A stretch of 64,000 bases of DNA from Kineosporia sp. NBRC 101731 (GTDB lineage Bacteria > Actinomycetota > Actinomycetes > Actinomycetales > Kineosporiaceae), in contig NZ_BSTC01000004.1 of assembly GCF_030269305.1 (NCBI RefSeq), forward strand, positions 163,963 through 227,962, in the 5' to 3' direction. The notes under the pieces were generated by a model. That model was not told where the DNA came from, did no database searches, and saw nothing but the letters and a program-made list of their open reading frames with translations. This document shows, piece after piece, positions 51,850 through 60,380 of the stretch. Both the position numbers and the translations under genes were made by a program. Each line of letters opens with the position of its first letter. The stretch's first letter is position 1.

Positions 51850-54036
51850 GTGACACGCGTATTCAGAGGGCTCGGGCAGCTGGTGTCGCGGAGGCCATGG
51901 TGGGTGATTCTCGGCTGGGTCATCTTCGCCGTGCTGTCGGTGGTGCTCGCGCCGACGGTGACCGCGACGACCGACCAGGCCGACTTCCTGCCGAACAAAT
52001 ACGAGTCTATCAAGGGTTATGAGCTGCTGGAGAAGGCTTTTCCGCAGCAACAGCAGTCCGGGGCAACGATCGTCTTCGACCGCGGTGACGGCGCCGCGCT
52101 GACCGAGGCCGATCTGGCGAAGATCACCGAGATCAGTAAGGGCCTGAAACTGGGGGACGCGTTCGGCACGGTGGACGCGCCGGTCCCGTCCCCGACCAAC
52201 CAGGTCGCGATCGTCAACATCGGCCTGGCGCAGGGCGTCACGGGTCAGGACCAGGAAGATCTGGACCAGGTCGCCGACCTGCGCGAGGCCCTGGGCAAGG
52301 CCGTCGAGGGCACCGGCCTGGACGAGGGGGTCACCGGCTCTCTGGCCCAGGGCTACGACCAGACCCAGTCCGGCCGGAATGCCGAAATCATCGTCACCTT
52401 CGCCACTCTGGGTTTGATCATCCTGCTGCTGGGGGGAATCTTCCGCAGCGTTCTCATCGCCTTCATGCCGGTGGTACTGGTCGGCCTGGTGTCGGTGGTG
52501 GCCGGCGGCCTGATCGCCATGGTGGAGAAGGCGTTCGACCTCAACCACGACCCGTCCACCAGCGTCATCCTGATCGTCGTGCTGTTCGGCATCGGCACCG
52601 ACTACATCCTGTTCTTCTTGTTCCGCTACCGCGAGGCGCGACGCGACGGCCAGGAGCACCGCGAGTCCGTGGCCTACTCGATCGAGCACGCCGGTGAGGC
52701 GATCGCCTCGGCCGGCGGCGCGGTGTTCGTCGCGTTCATGACCCTCGTGCTCTCCACGCTGGGCATCTTCCGGTCGCTGGGCCCGTCGCTGGCGGTCGCG
52801 GTGGCGGTGACGCTGCTGGCGGCGCTGACCCTGGTGCCGGCCGCGGTGACCCTGCTGAACCGGGCGCTGTTCTGGCCCTCGAAGAAGTGGCGCGAGCAGC
52901 CGACCGGCACCAGTTTCGCCCGCGTCGGAGCGTCCCTGGGCCGGCACCCGGTGCGGTACGCGAGCGTCTCGGGCGTCTTCCTGCTGGTGCTGGCGGTGTT
53001 CGCGCTGCTGTTCAACCCGACCTTCGACCTGGCCGACAGCAACTCGGCCTCCGATGTCGAGTCCGCCCAGGCCACCGCCACGATGGAGGCCAAGGGCTTC
53101 AGCGCGGGGGCCACCGACCCGACGCCGATCGTGCTGCACTCCTCCGGCGGCACGGCGCTCACGGAAGAGGCGGTCAAGACCTTTGCGGACGCCATCGGTG
53201 CCGTCGACGGGGTCGGTCAGGTCAGTGCGACGACGGTCTCTCCGGCCGATCCGAGCACGGCGCTGGTCATGACGATCCTGGACTCCGACTCGGCCTCGAC
53301 CCGGGCGCTGGAGACCGTGAAGGACCGGCTGCGCCCGGCCGCCGACCAGGCCGCACCGGAGGGTTCCGTGGCCTACGTGGCCGGTACCTCGGGGGTCTTC
53401 GTCGACTTCCAGGCCGCGATGAACCGGGACTACAAGGTCGTGTTCCCGGTGGCCGCACTGATCATCCTGCTCATCCTGATGGTGCTGCTGCGCAGTCTCG
53501 TCGCCCCCTGGTACCTGATGATCTCGGTCGGGCTGGGCTTCGCGGCCACGCTCGGCGCCGCGGTCATCGTCTTCCAGATGATCAAGGGGAACGACGGCCT
53601 GATCTTCCTGCTGCCGATCTACATCTACCTGTTCGTGGTGGCGCTGGGCACCGACTACAACATCCTCATGGTGGCCCGGCTGCGGGAAGAGGCCCGTCTC
53701 GGTAAGGACCCGAGAGAAGCTGCCTCGCAGGCGGTCCGGCACGCCGGTCCGACGGTGGCGGCAGCCGGCGTGATCCTGGCCGGCACCTTCGCCTCGCTCA
53801 TGCTGGCGGGCAACTCGCTGCTGCTGACCATGGGTTTCGCAGTGTCGTTCGGCATCATCATCGCGGCGGGCGTGATGGCCATGTTCTTCGTGCCCGCGCT
53901 CACCGCGCTGTTCGGGCACGCGGCCTGGTGGCCCGGGCACTCCGACACCGCTCCCCCGGCGCACCCGCCCGTGGGCCCGGACGGGCAGGACGGGCAGGAC
54001 GCACCGCTGGAACCGCACAACGACCCGGTGGCCTGA
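51850..54036 (+). CDS. MMPL/RND-family transporter
   Basis: The 728-residue protein starts at GTG 51850 behind GGAGGGG. It has the MMPL layout: a first helix (WWVILGWVIFAVLSVVLAP), an extracytoplasmic porter loop (DQADFLPNKYESIKGYELLE), a helix block including GIGTDYILFFLFRYREA (~235-255), then a second loop and helix block with LGTDYNILMVARLREEA. The paired GTDY-type motifs carry the proton-relay Asp residues. Such proteins export lipids or hydrophobic compounds by proton motive force. The length is typical (~700-750). Confidence 0.95.
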   Translation: MTRVFRGLGQLVSRRPWWVILGWVIFAVLSVVLAPTVTATTDQADFLPNKYESIKGYELLEKAFPQQQQSGATIVFDRGDGAALTEADLAKITEISKGLKLGDAFGTVDAPVPSPTNQVAIVNIGLAQGVTGQDQEDLDQVADLREALGKAVEGTGLDEGVTGSLAQGYDQTQSGRNAEIIVTFATLGLIILLLGGIFRSVLIAFMPVVLVGLVSVVAGGLIAMVEKAFDLNHDPSTSVILIVVLFGIGTDYILFFLFRYREARRDGQEHRESVAYSIEHAGEAIASAGGAVFVAFMTLVLSTLGIFRSLGPSLAVAVAVTLLAALTLVPAAVTLLNRALFWPSKKWREQPTGTSFARVGASLGRHPVRYASVSGVFLLVLAVFALLFNPTFDLADSNSASDVESAQATATMEAKGFSAGATDPTPIVLHSSGGTALTEEAVKTFADAIGAVDGVGQVSATTVSPADPSTALVMTILDSDSASTRALETVKDRLRPAADQAAPEGSVAYVAGTSGVFVDFQAAMNRDYKVVFPVAALIILLILMVLLRSLVAPWYLMISVGLGFAATLGAAVIVFQMIKGNDGLIFLLPIYIYLFVVALGTDYNILMVARLREEARLGKDPREAASQAVRHAGPTVAAAGVILAGTFASLMLAGNSLLLTMGFAVSFGIIIAAGVMAMFFVPALTALFGHAAWWPGHSDTAPPAHPPVGPDGQDGQDAPLEPHNDPVA

Positions 54037-54055
54037 CACCGCGTCCTTGATCAGG

Positions 54056-54092
54056 GACCGGGTGGGAACTGCTCAGACATTCCCACCCGGTC
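54056..54092. terminator. Bidirectional hairpin terminator
   Basis: Perfect 13-bp arms GACCGGGTGGGAA (54056-54068) and TTCCCACCCGGTC (54080-54092) between the MMPL gene and the convergent MFS small-subunit gene. Confidence 0.85.
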
Positions 54093-54115
54093 CGATCAGA
54101 GCGGTACCACCGTGC

Positions 54116-54262
54116 TCAGCCGAACAGGGCCGAGACCTTCTGCACGGTCTCCCAGATGCCGTACGCCAGCAGGCCGCCGACCACGACCCACAGGGCGATT
54201 GCCGCCCCCTGGACCGAGGCGGGGGCCGAGGCGGCCGCGGGGGTGCTCACGTCGTCTTTCAT
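54116..54262 (-). CDS. Small membrane subunit of the MFS transporter
   Basis: A 48-residue single-helix protein: a short acidic start (MKDDVSTP), an Ala/Pro spacer, then IALWVVVGGLLAYGIWETV as the membrane helix. It overlaps the stop of the MFS gene by 4 bases (ATGA), so it is made with the transporter. Short proteins of this kind are known beside oxalate/formate-type MFS genes in actinobacteria and are called MFS transporter small subunits. Its size and coupling are seen; the partnership is inferred. Confidence 0.75.
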   Translation of the reverse strand: MKDDVSTPAAASAPASVQGAAIALWVVVGGLLAYGIWETVQKVSALFG

Positions 54263-55620
54263 TTTCCCTCTCCTACCGGGGTTTCGGCGGACCCGGCCCG
54301 GGTCCGGGGCAACGCCCGCACCAGGGCGTTGGCGGCGAAGCCGACCACGAGAATGCCCACCATGATCTGGAACGACAGGGTGTAGAGGTCGGCGCCGGAC
54401 TTACCGGCGGCGTCCTGGTGGTCGGCCACCCGGTTCACGACCAGCGGGCCCACCACTCCGGCCGCCGACCAGGCGGTCAGCAGACGGCCGTGGATGGCGC
54501 CGACCTGCAGGCCCCCGAAAAGGTCTTTCAGGTAGGCCGGGATGGTCGCGAAGCCACCGCCGTAGAAGCTCAGGATCACGCAGGCCGTCACGATGAACAG
54601 GCCCACGCCCGAGGTGCCCGACAACGCCAGCACCAGGTACAGCAACGCGCCGATGCCCAGGTAGATCGCGTAGATCGGTTTGCGGCCGATGTGGTCCGAC
54701 GTCGTCGACCAGACGAAGCGCCCGGCCATGTTGCACAGCGACAGCAGGCCCACGAAGCCGGCCGCCTCGGTGGCGTCGACGTCGGAGAAGAAGTCCTGGA
54801 TCATCGGCGACGCCTGCTCGAGGATGCCGATGCCCGCGGTGACGTTGCAGAACAGCACCGTCCACAGCAGCCAGAACTGCGGGGTGCGGATGGCCTGGTT
54901 CGCCGTCAGGTCCACGGGTGCGCCGTGCCCGAGCCCCGGACGCCGGGCCGCCGCGACGACCGCCGCACCCGAGGAGAAGCCCGGCGGCGTCCACCCCTGC
55001 GCGGGAACCCGGATGACCCAGGCCCCGAGCGACATCAGCACCACGTAGATCGCGGCGAGGGTCAGCATGGTCGGCGCGATCGCGTCCTGCGGCCGGTCGG
55101 CGTAGGCGTCCAGCAACCGGCTGGTCAGCGGGGAGGCGACCAGCGCGCCGCCCCCGAAGCCCATGATCGCCAGACCGGTGGCCAGGCCCGGGCGGTCGGG
55201 GAACCACTTGATCAGCGTGGACACCGGCGAGATGTAGCCGATCCCCAGGCCGATGCCACCGATCACGCCGTACCCGAGGTAGACCAGCCAGAGCTGATCG
55301 GTGGCCACACCCAGCGCGGCCACCAGGAACCCGGTCACCCAGCAGGCCATCGACACGGTCATGGCCTTGCGCGGGCCGTTGCGCTCGACCCAGGTGCCAC
55401 CGAACGCGGCGGACAGGCCGAGCATCACGATCGCGATCGAGAAGATGATCCCGATCGCGGTCAGGCTGGAGTCGAAGTGGGTGACCAGCGGGGTCTTGAA
55501 GACGCTGAAGGCGTAGACCTCGCCGATCGAGAGGTGTACCGCGAGCGCAGCCGGCGGGACCAGCCACCGGTTGTACCCCGGCGGGGCGATCGTTCGATCA
55601 CGGTCAAGAAAACTGGGCAT
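54259..55620 (-). CDS. OFA-family MFS transporter (oxalate/formate antiporter-like)
   Basis: The 453-residue transporter has 12 predicted helices. It starts RTIAPPGYNRWLVPPAALAVHLSIGEVYAFSVFKTPL, the family's characteristic opening with the YAFSVF block. The start is ATG 55620 (GGAGAG eight bases upstream). OFA members exchange oxalate and formate or carry other organic acids; substrates cannot be fixed from sequence. It is co-transcribed with the small subunit gene. Confidence 0.9.
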   Translation of the reverse strand: MPSFLDRDRTIAPPGYNRWLVPPAALAVHLSIGEVYAFSVFKTPLVTHFDSSLTAIGIIFSIAIVMLGLSAAFGGTWVERNGPRKAMTVSMACWVTGFLVAALGVATDQLWLVYLGYGVIGGIGLGIGYISPVSTLIKWFPDRPGLATGLAIMGFGGGALVASPLTSRLLDAYADRPQDAIAPTMLTLAAIYVVLMSLGAWVIRVPAQGWTPPGFSSGAAVVAAARRPGLGHGAPVDLTANQAIRTPQFWLLWTVLFCNVTAGIGILEQASPMIQDFFSDVDATEAAGFVGLLSLCNMAGRFVWSTTSDHIGRKPIYAIYLGIGALLYLVLALSGTSGVGLFIVTACVILSFYGGGFATIPAYLKDLFGGLQVGAIHGRLLTAWSAAGVVGPLVVNRVADHQDAAGKSGADLYTLSFQIMVGILVVGFAANALVRALPRTRAGSAETPVGEGK

Positions 55621-55880
55621 GCGCTCGCTCTCCGGCTCACCATCGGGCTGACGGGCATCAGGCTTGCACAGGTAAGAGGCTTTCGCCCTGTTGTGCGTCC
55701 CCGGAACCGAAGAACGTTCGGGACCGGCCGTCGCGGTGTTCCCCCGCACGCCGTGGCCAGCGATCACGATCGGCTCCCGCCGTACACGCGCGTTGTTCCC
55801 GGGCCCCGGCGACCGGGCTGCTACGTTCGCCGGACCGGGCGGGGGTCCGGGCAGGATGCTGTCGGACGGGGTGAACACGG
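55621..55880. other. Intergenic region between the MFS transporter and the lipoprotein gene
   Basis: 260 bases without a gene; divergent promoters for both neighbours should lie here, but no clear element or hairpin was recognised. Confidence 0.35.
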
Positions 55881-56432
55881 GTGAGGCGGTCAGTGCTGGC
55901 CCGGTATCTCGGGGCTCCCCTGCTGCTGCTCCTGAGCTCCTGCGGATCCGGGAGCGACGGCGGACTGACCTGGGCCCTGGCACTCCGGAACCAGGACTGC
56001 GCCAACCCGGTCGGAGCGGGCGGGCCGGGCGAGCCGATCAGCCGGGTGCGAACCGTCGCGTGCAGTCGGGCCCATCAGCTGGAGGTCTACGCCACCCTCA
56101 GCTACTCGCCCGGCGACCGGCCGGGCGGCACCGATCCCCGGGCCCAGTACCCCGGGCACGAGGCCCTCAAGAAGTACGCGCGCGAGCAGTGCGCCGGCCG
56201 GTACCGGGCCTATCTGGGCGCCGCACCGCGGACACCGGACCAGTACCTGACCTATCTGTACCCGTCGGTGGCGTCCTGGACCGCCTACGGCGACACGACA
56301 CTGAGGACGGGGCCCCTCGAGCGGATCGTCGGCAAGGCGCCCCCGCCCCGGCGCACCATCATCTGCGTGGTGCAGTCGACCGGCGCCGCCTTCGACCACT
56401 CGGTGCGTACCGGGGGAAAGAACCCCGCATGA
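55881..56432 (+). CDS. Septum-formation-type lipoprotein, coupled to the eCIS tip candidate
   Basis: The 183-residue product starts at GTG 55881. A type II signal peptide (LGAPLLLLLSSCGSGSD) gives a lipid-anchored Cys near 21. The mature part has the septum-formation motif ACSRAHQLEVYATLSY with the Cys-x-x-x-His-x-x-Glu-Val pattern, EALKKYAREQCAGRYRAYLG, and a final ICVV Cys. Members are secreted proteins linked to septation in actinomycetes. Its stop overlaps the ATG of the DUF4280 gene by 4 bases, an unexpected coupling of an envelope lipoprotein to an injection-system part. Confidence 0.8.
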   Translation: MRRSVLARYLGAPLLLLLSSCGSGSDGGLTWALALRNQDCANPVGAGGPGEPISRVRTVACSRAHQLEVYATLSYSPGDRPGGTDPRAQYPGHEALKKYAREQCAGRYRAYLGAAPRTPDQYLTYLYPSVASWTAYGDTTLRTGPLERIVGKAPPPRRTIICVVQSTGAAFDHSVRTGGKNPA

Positions 56433-56821
56433 GCCCGCTCCCGGTGGTGTCAGGTGCCTTGCTGCAGTGTTCGATGGGCACGGTGCCCACCCCTCTCACG
56501 GTTCTGCCCACGGCCCGGGTCATCGTCGAGAGCCGCCCGGTCGCGAGGGTGACCGACAACGTCCCGGGCCTGAACATCACGCCGTTCGGCCTGTGCCGCA
56601 GTCCCGCCAACCCCGCGGTGGCGATCGCCACCGCCGCCGCCCTCGGTGTTCTCACCCCGATGCCCTGCTGGCCGGTGCCGGCCGGCCCCTGGATCAGTCC
56701 GGCCACCCGCAGCGTCGCGGGCGGGATCCCGTTCCTGGCCTCCGGCGGCACCTGCCTGTGCGCCTACGGCGGGGTCATCAGCATTCAGATGCCCGGGTCC
56801 CTGCGCAGTCAGGTGAGCTGA
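56429..56821 (+). CDS. DUF4280 PAAR-like protein (candidate eCIS spike tip)
   Basis: The 130-residue protein shows the DUF4280 pattern: VVSGALLQCSMGTVPTPLTVLP at the start, DNVPGLNITPFGLCRSPANP in the middle, and WISPATRSVAGGIPFLASGGTCLCAYGG at the end, with four conserved Cys. DUF4280 is a PAAR-like fold that can cap contractile spikes. It lies 195 bases before the sheath gene. No separate PAAR gene was seen among the baseplate genes within the window, so it may supply the tip. It overlaps the lipoprotein gene. Confidence 0.85.
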   Translation: MSPLPVVSGALLQCSMGTVPTPLTVLPTARVIVESRPVARVTDNVPGLNITPFGLCRSPANPAVAIATAAALGVLTPMPCWPVPAGPWISPATRSVAGGIPFLASGGTCLCAYGGVISIQMPGSLRSQVS

Positions 56822-56838
56822 CCGGTGCCCGTCTTCGG

Positions 56839-56863
56839 GGTGGGCGCTCAAGGTTCGCCCACC
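56839..56863 (+). terminator. Hairpin between the DUF4280 and sheath genes
   Basis: GGTGGGCG (56839-56846) pairs with CGCCCACC (56856-56863) across a 9-base loop, just after the DUF4280 stop. It can separate the lipoprotein-DUF4280 transcript from the structural operon. TTGACA at 56908 is a possible -35 for the latter. Confidence 0.55.
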
Positions 56864-57016
56864 GCTCACCGAAAGCCTTGACGGTTGCTCCGTTCCGGGT
56901 GGTGCTGTTGACATCGTCCGGCGGAAGGGTCCGGGAGACGGATCCACGGGGGTGGGCACGGAAAATGCCCGATCAGCTTCTGCGCAGCCGACCTACGACT
57001 CTCAGGAGCTTCCGGC

Positions 57017-58582
57017 ATGCCCACCTATACCGCTCCAGGCGTCTACGTGGAGGAAGTATCTTCCTCGCAGAAGGTGCTCACGGCCGCGCCCACCGCGGTG
57101 GCCGCGTTCGTCGGCTTCACCGAGCGCTTCCCGGCCGACGACCCCCGCGACCCGGAGGGTCTGTCGCCCCGCCTCGTCACCAGCTGGATGCAGTTCGAGA
57201 GCCTGTACGGCAGCTTCATCGCCGGCGCCGTGCTGCCCCTGTCCGTGTACGCGTACTTCCAGAACGGCGGCCAGCTCGCCTACATCGTGCGGGTCCCGCA
57301 CACCGCACCGGCCGGGGCGCCGTCGGCGATCGCCGTGCCGGCCGCCGACCGTGCCCTGGGCGCACCGCTCAACGTCGAGTCGCTCGAACCCGATGCCCCG
57401 CTGAGCATCTCGGTGCACCCGGAGGAACCGGCCGGCGACGATGCCCCGGTCACCTTCCGCCTGGAGGTGCACGAGGGCGACCAGGTCGTCGAGTCGTACC
57501 CGGGCCTGACCCTCGACGGACCGGACGAGGCGTCCACGAAGATCAACGGCACCTCGACCCGGGTCAAGGTCGAGGTCCGGGTGAGCGCCGACGCCGACCT
57601 CGCCACCCAGCTGGAGCTGTTGCGGCCCGGCCACTACGAATTGCTGAAGGCCCAGCCCACACCGGTGCCGGTCACGGGCCGCCACTTCGCCGGCAGCGAG
57701 TCCGAGCGCCGCGGCCTGGGTGGCCTGTCCCTGGCCGAGGACGTCACCATGGTGCTGCTGCCCGACCTGGTCACGGCCGCCACCCGGGAGGACGGATCGA
57801 TCGACCTGGGCCTGTGGAAGGCCGTGCAGACCTCGCTGATCACCCACTGCGAGCAGTACACCAACCGCATGGCCATCCTCGACCCGCCACCGGGGATGAC
57901 CGCGCAGCAGATCAAGGAGTGGCGCAGCGATGTCGCCATGTACGACAGCCCTTTCGCCACGATGTACTACCCGTGGGTGAAGGTGGAGAACCCGATCGGC
58001 TCCGGTGCCGACACCGAGATCATGGTGCCGCCCAGCGGTCACATCGCCGGGCTCTGGGCGCGCACCGACGCCACCCGCGGTGTCTGGAAGGCCCCGGCCA
58101 ACGACATCCTGCGCGGTGTCCTCGACATCGAGCGCAGCATCAGCCAGAACGAGCAGTCGCTGCTGAACCCGATCGGGATCAACTGCATCCGGCCGTTCGG
58201 TGTGCGGGGCATCCGGGTCTGGGGTGCGCGCACCCTCACCAGCGACACGGACTGGACCTACATCAACGTGCGCCGGCTGTTCAACATGGCCGAGAAGACG
58301 ATCCAGGACGGCACCCAGTTCGCGGTGTTCGAGCCGAACGACATCGCACTGTGGGAGGGCGTGAAGCGCACGCTCGACGCTTTCCTGCGAGGACTGTGGA
58401 CGCAGGGGGCACTCGTCGGCTCCTCACCCGACCAGGCCTACTACGTCAAGTGCGACGAGGAGACGAACCCGCCCGAGAGCGTGGACGCCGGTCGCCTCAT
58501 CGTCGAGGTCGGACTGGCCCCCGTGAAGCCCGCCGAGTTCGTCATCTTCCGCATCGCCCAGCACAAGCAGACGGCCGCCTGA
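57017..58582 (+). CDS. eCIS/phage tail sheath protein
   Basis: The 521-residue protein starts MPTYTAPGVYVEEVSSSQKV, the standard N-terminus of contractile sheath proteins (the 'PGVYVEE' arm that links subunits). The late block SLLNPIGINCIRPFGVRGIRVWGARTL is the conserved sheath C-terminal core, and FEPNDIALWEGVKRTLDAFL its terminal helix. Sheath subunits form the outer contracting cylinder. A single sheath gene is present, unlike the Afp/PVC particles with several paralogs. Confidence 0.95.
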   Translation: MPTYTAPGVYVEEVSSSQKVLTAAPTAVAAFVGFTERFPADDPRDPEGLSPRLVTSWMQFESLYGSFIAGAVLPLSVYAYFQNGGQLAYIVRVPHTAPAGAPSAIAVPAADRALGAPLNVESLEPDAPLSISVHPEEPAGDDAPVTFRLEVHEGDQVVESYPGLTLDGPDEASTKINGTSTRVKVEVRVSADADLATQLELLRPGHYELLKAQPTPVPVTGRHFAGSESERRGLGGLSLAEDVTMVLLPDLVTAATREDGSIDLGLWKAVQTSLITHCEQYTNRMAILDPPPGMTAQQIKEWRSDVAMYDSPFATMYYPWVKVENPIGSGADTEIMVPPSGHIAGLWARTDATRGVWKAPANDILRGVLDIERSISQNEQSLLNPIGINCIRPFGVRGIRVWGARTLTSDTDWTYINVRRLFNMAEKTIQDGTQFAVFEPNDIALWEGVKRTLDAFLRGLWTQGALVGSSPDQAYYVKCDEETNPPESVDAGRLIVEVGLAPVKPAEFVIFRIAQHKQTAA

Positions 58583-58633
58583 CCCACCTGAGTCCCACCT
58601 GACTCCCATCTGATTTCGAAGGAGCACCCCACC

Positions 58634-59107
58634 ATGTCCGACACGACCGTCGTCTCCAACACCGGCCTGATGTCCAACGCCTTCTACCTCGAGGTGGACG
58701 GCTCCCCCATGACCATGCTGACCGGGGTCAGCGGCCTGGACGTCAGCGTCGAGGCGACCGACATGCAGCAGACCACGGCCAAGGGGCAGATGGTCTGGAC
58801 CCGCACCCTGGGCAGCCGCCAGACCAGCGGCACCCTGACCCTGACCCGCCTGGCGGTCGACGACTCCCCCACCGACGGCGTCTGGCAGTGGTTCTCCAAG
58901 GTCAAGGACAAGGGCTCGCTGACCGACGCGCGCAAGAACGGTTCGGTGGTGCTCTACGCCACCGATCACGCCACCGAACTGGGCCGTTACAACTTCACCA
59001 ACGGCTGGGTGTCCAAGATCGCCCTGGACAGCCTGGACGTGTCCAGCGGCAACCCGCTGAAGGAGACCATCAGCCTGGAGATCGACAGCCTCGAGCGCAA
59101 GAAGTAG
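58634..59107 (+). CDS. eCIS/phage inner tube protein
   Basis: The 157-residue protein matches the tail tube group (Hcp-like fold): SNAFYLEVDGSPMTMLTGVSGL, then QTTAKGQMVWTRTLGSRQTSGTLTLTR and a C-terminal SLEIDSLERKK. It builds the inner tube pushed by sheath contraction. A perfect hairpin follows it, so sheath plus tube may be made in excess of baseplate genes. Confidence 0.93.
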   Translation: MSDTTVVSNTGLMSNAFYLEVDGSPMTMLTGVSGLDVSVEATDMQQTTAKGQMVWTRTLGSRQTSGTLTLTRLAVDDSPTDGVWQWFSKVKDKGSLTDARKNGSVVLYATDHATELGRYNFTNGWVSKIALDSLDVSSGNPLKETISLEIDSLERKK

Positions 59108-59118
59108 ATCCAGGACGA

Positions 59119-59158
59119 GGCACCTCACCTGCCGGCCGGTTCCCGCAGGTGAGGTGCC
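59119..59158 (+). terminator. Intercistronic hairpin after the tube gene
   Basis: Perfect 14-bp arms GGCACCTCACCTGC (59119-59132) and GCAGGTGAGGTGCC (59145-59158), 12-base loop, starting 12 bases after the tube stop. No long T-run follows, so partial readthrough is likely. Confidence 0.75.
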
Positions 59159-59241
59159 GGCCATCGGGGAAGGGACGCGCATGACCCTCATGACCGGCAT
59201 GACCCGAGCACAGTTGACGGTGCGTGTGCGAGGAGCAGTCC

Positions 59242-59718
59242 GTGGCGGCCGCTGACGCGACCGCGCTCGGCGACCAGCCTCCCGTCGCCGCCAATTTCCT
59301 GCTGGAGGTCGACGGCATCGCCATCGGGACCTTCGAGAAGGTGCAGGGCCTGGAGGTCACGGTCGCCGTGCAGGAGTACGCCGAAGGCGGCGTGAACGGC
59401 TTCGTCCATCGCTTCCCCGGCCAGATGAGCTGGCCCAGCCTCGTCTTCAGTCGTGGCCTGACGAAGTCGGACAACCTCTTCGAGTGGATGAGGAAGACGG
59501 CCGGCGACGGGTTCCAGGGGGCCGGCGGCAAGCTCGAGCGCAGGACCGCTTCCGTCACGCTGGTCGACGTGGGCGGTACCCGCCTGCGGTCCTTCTCGAT
59601 CAGCGACGCGTTCCCGATCCGCTGGACCGGCCCGGCGCTCGCCACGGCCGACACCTCGGTCCTGTCCGAGGAGCTCGAGATCGCCCACCACGGCTTCACG
59701 TCCAGCACCCTCGCATGA
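59242..59718 (+). CDS. Second tail tube/adaptor protein (Afp5/Cis5-like)
   Basis: GTG 59242 is chosen for its GAGGAG site six bases upstream; GTG 59224 is in frame but lacks one. The 158-residue product has the tube-like fold of phage tail T4 gp19-like proteins: ANFLLEVDGIAIGTFEKVQGLEVTVAVQEY, FPGQMSWPSLVFSRGLTKS, and a closing SEELEIAHHGFT. Such proteins initiate the tube on the baseplate. It overlaps the LysM gene by 4 bases. Confidence 0.9.
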   Translation: MAAADATALGDQPPVAANFLLEVDGIAIGTFEKVQGLEVTVAVQEYAEGGVNGFVHRFPGQMSWPSLVFSRGLTKSDNLFEWMRKTAGDGFQGAGGKLERRTASVTLVDVGGTRLRSFSISDAFPIRWTGPALATADTSVLSEELEIAHHGFTSSTLA

Positions 59719-60380
59719 GTACGTCCGGCACCCAGACCAAGGCCTACTTCCAGCCGGAGACCGGGGCGCGGATCGACTGTCTGTTCAACCCCTCCGAGCT
59801 GGCCATCTCCCGCAGCAACGAGTGGCGCTGCGCCCCCCGGGCCGGCCGGGACGTTCCCCGGCTGGAGTACGGCGGGGCCGTCAGCGGCACGATGTCGTTC
59901 GAGATCTTCTTCGACACCACGGGCACCGGCACACCCGTGACCCGCTACACCGGTGCCCTGATGGCGCTGATGGACGTCGATCCCGATCTGCCCGGCAGCG
60001 ACCGCACCACCGGCCGGCTCCGTCCCCCGACCGTCGTCTTCCACTGGGGCGATCTGCGCTCGTTCCCGGCGGTCGTCACCGCCCTGGACGTTCACCTGGT
60101 CTACTTCTCCGGCACCGGGGTTCCCCTGCGCGCCCGGGTGCGGGTGTCGCTGCAGCAGTACGAACAGGACGATGCCTTCGGCCCGCAGAACCCCACCTCC
60201 GGTACCCCCTGGCCCCACACCGTGCACCAGGTCAGCCCCGGCGAGACGCTCGACCGGATCGCCGCCCGCTACTACGCCGATCCCACCGCCTGGCGGCTCA
60301 TCGCCGAGGCCAACAACATCCAGGACCCGCTGGCCGTGCGCCCCGGCGCCACGCTGGCCATCCCCGGGAGGCCCGCATGA
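59715..60380 (+). CDS. LysM-domain baseplate protein (Afp7/Cis7-like)
   Basis: The 221-residue protein carries a ~155-residue baseplate domain (AYFQPETGARIDCLFNPSEL, LEYGGAVSGTMSFEIFFDTT, ALDVHLVYFSGTGVPLRARV) and a C-terminal LysM (VSPGETLDRIAARYYADPTA...LAIPGRP). In eCIS the equivalent joins tube, spike and baseplate. The 4-base overlaps on both sides keep the baseplate genes in one translational chain. Confidence 0.92.
   Translation: MSTSGTQTKAYFQPETGARIDCLFNPSELAISRSNEWRCAPRAGRDVPRLEYGGAVSGTMSFEIFFDTTGTGTPVTRYTGALMALMDVDPDLPGSDRTTGRLRPPTVVFHWGDLRSFPAVVTALDVHLVYFSGTGVPLRARVRVSLQQYEQDDAFGPQNPTSGTPWPHTVHQVSPGETLDRIAARYYADPTAWRLIAEANNIQDPLAVRPGATLAIPGRPA

Noticed and set aside
51715..54039. 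774-residue minus-strand open frame opposite the MMPL gene
   Set aside because: It is an antisense shadow: Arg/Gln/His/Asp-rich composition with no domain, while the plus-strand frame has a complete MMPL transporter.
56467..58602. 711-residue plus-strand frame across DUF4280 and the sheath gene
   Set aside because: Arg-rich out-of-frame translation; the sheath frame at 57017 carries the conserved PGVYVEE opening.
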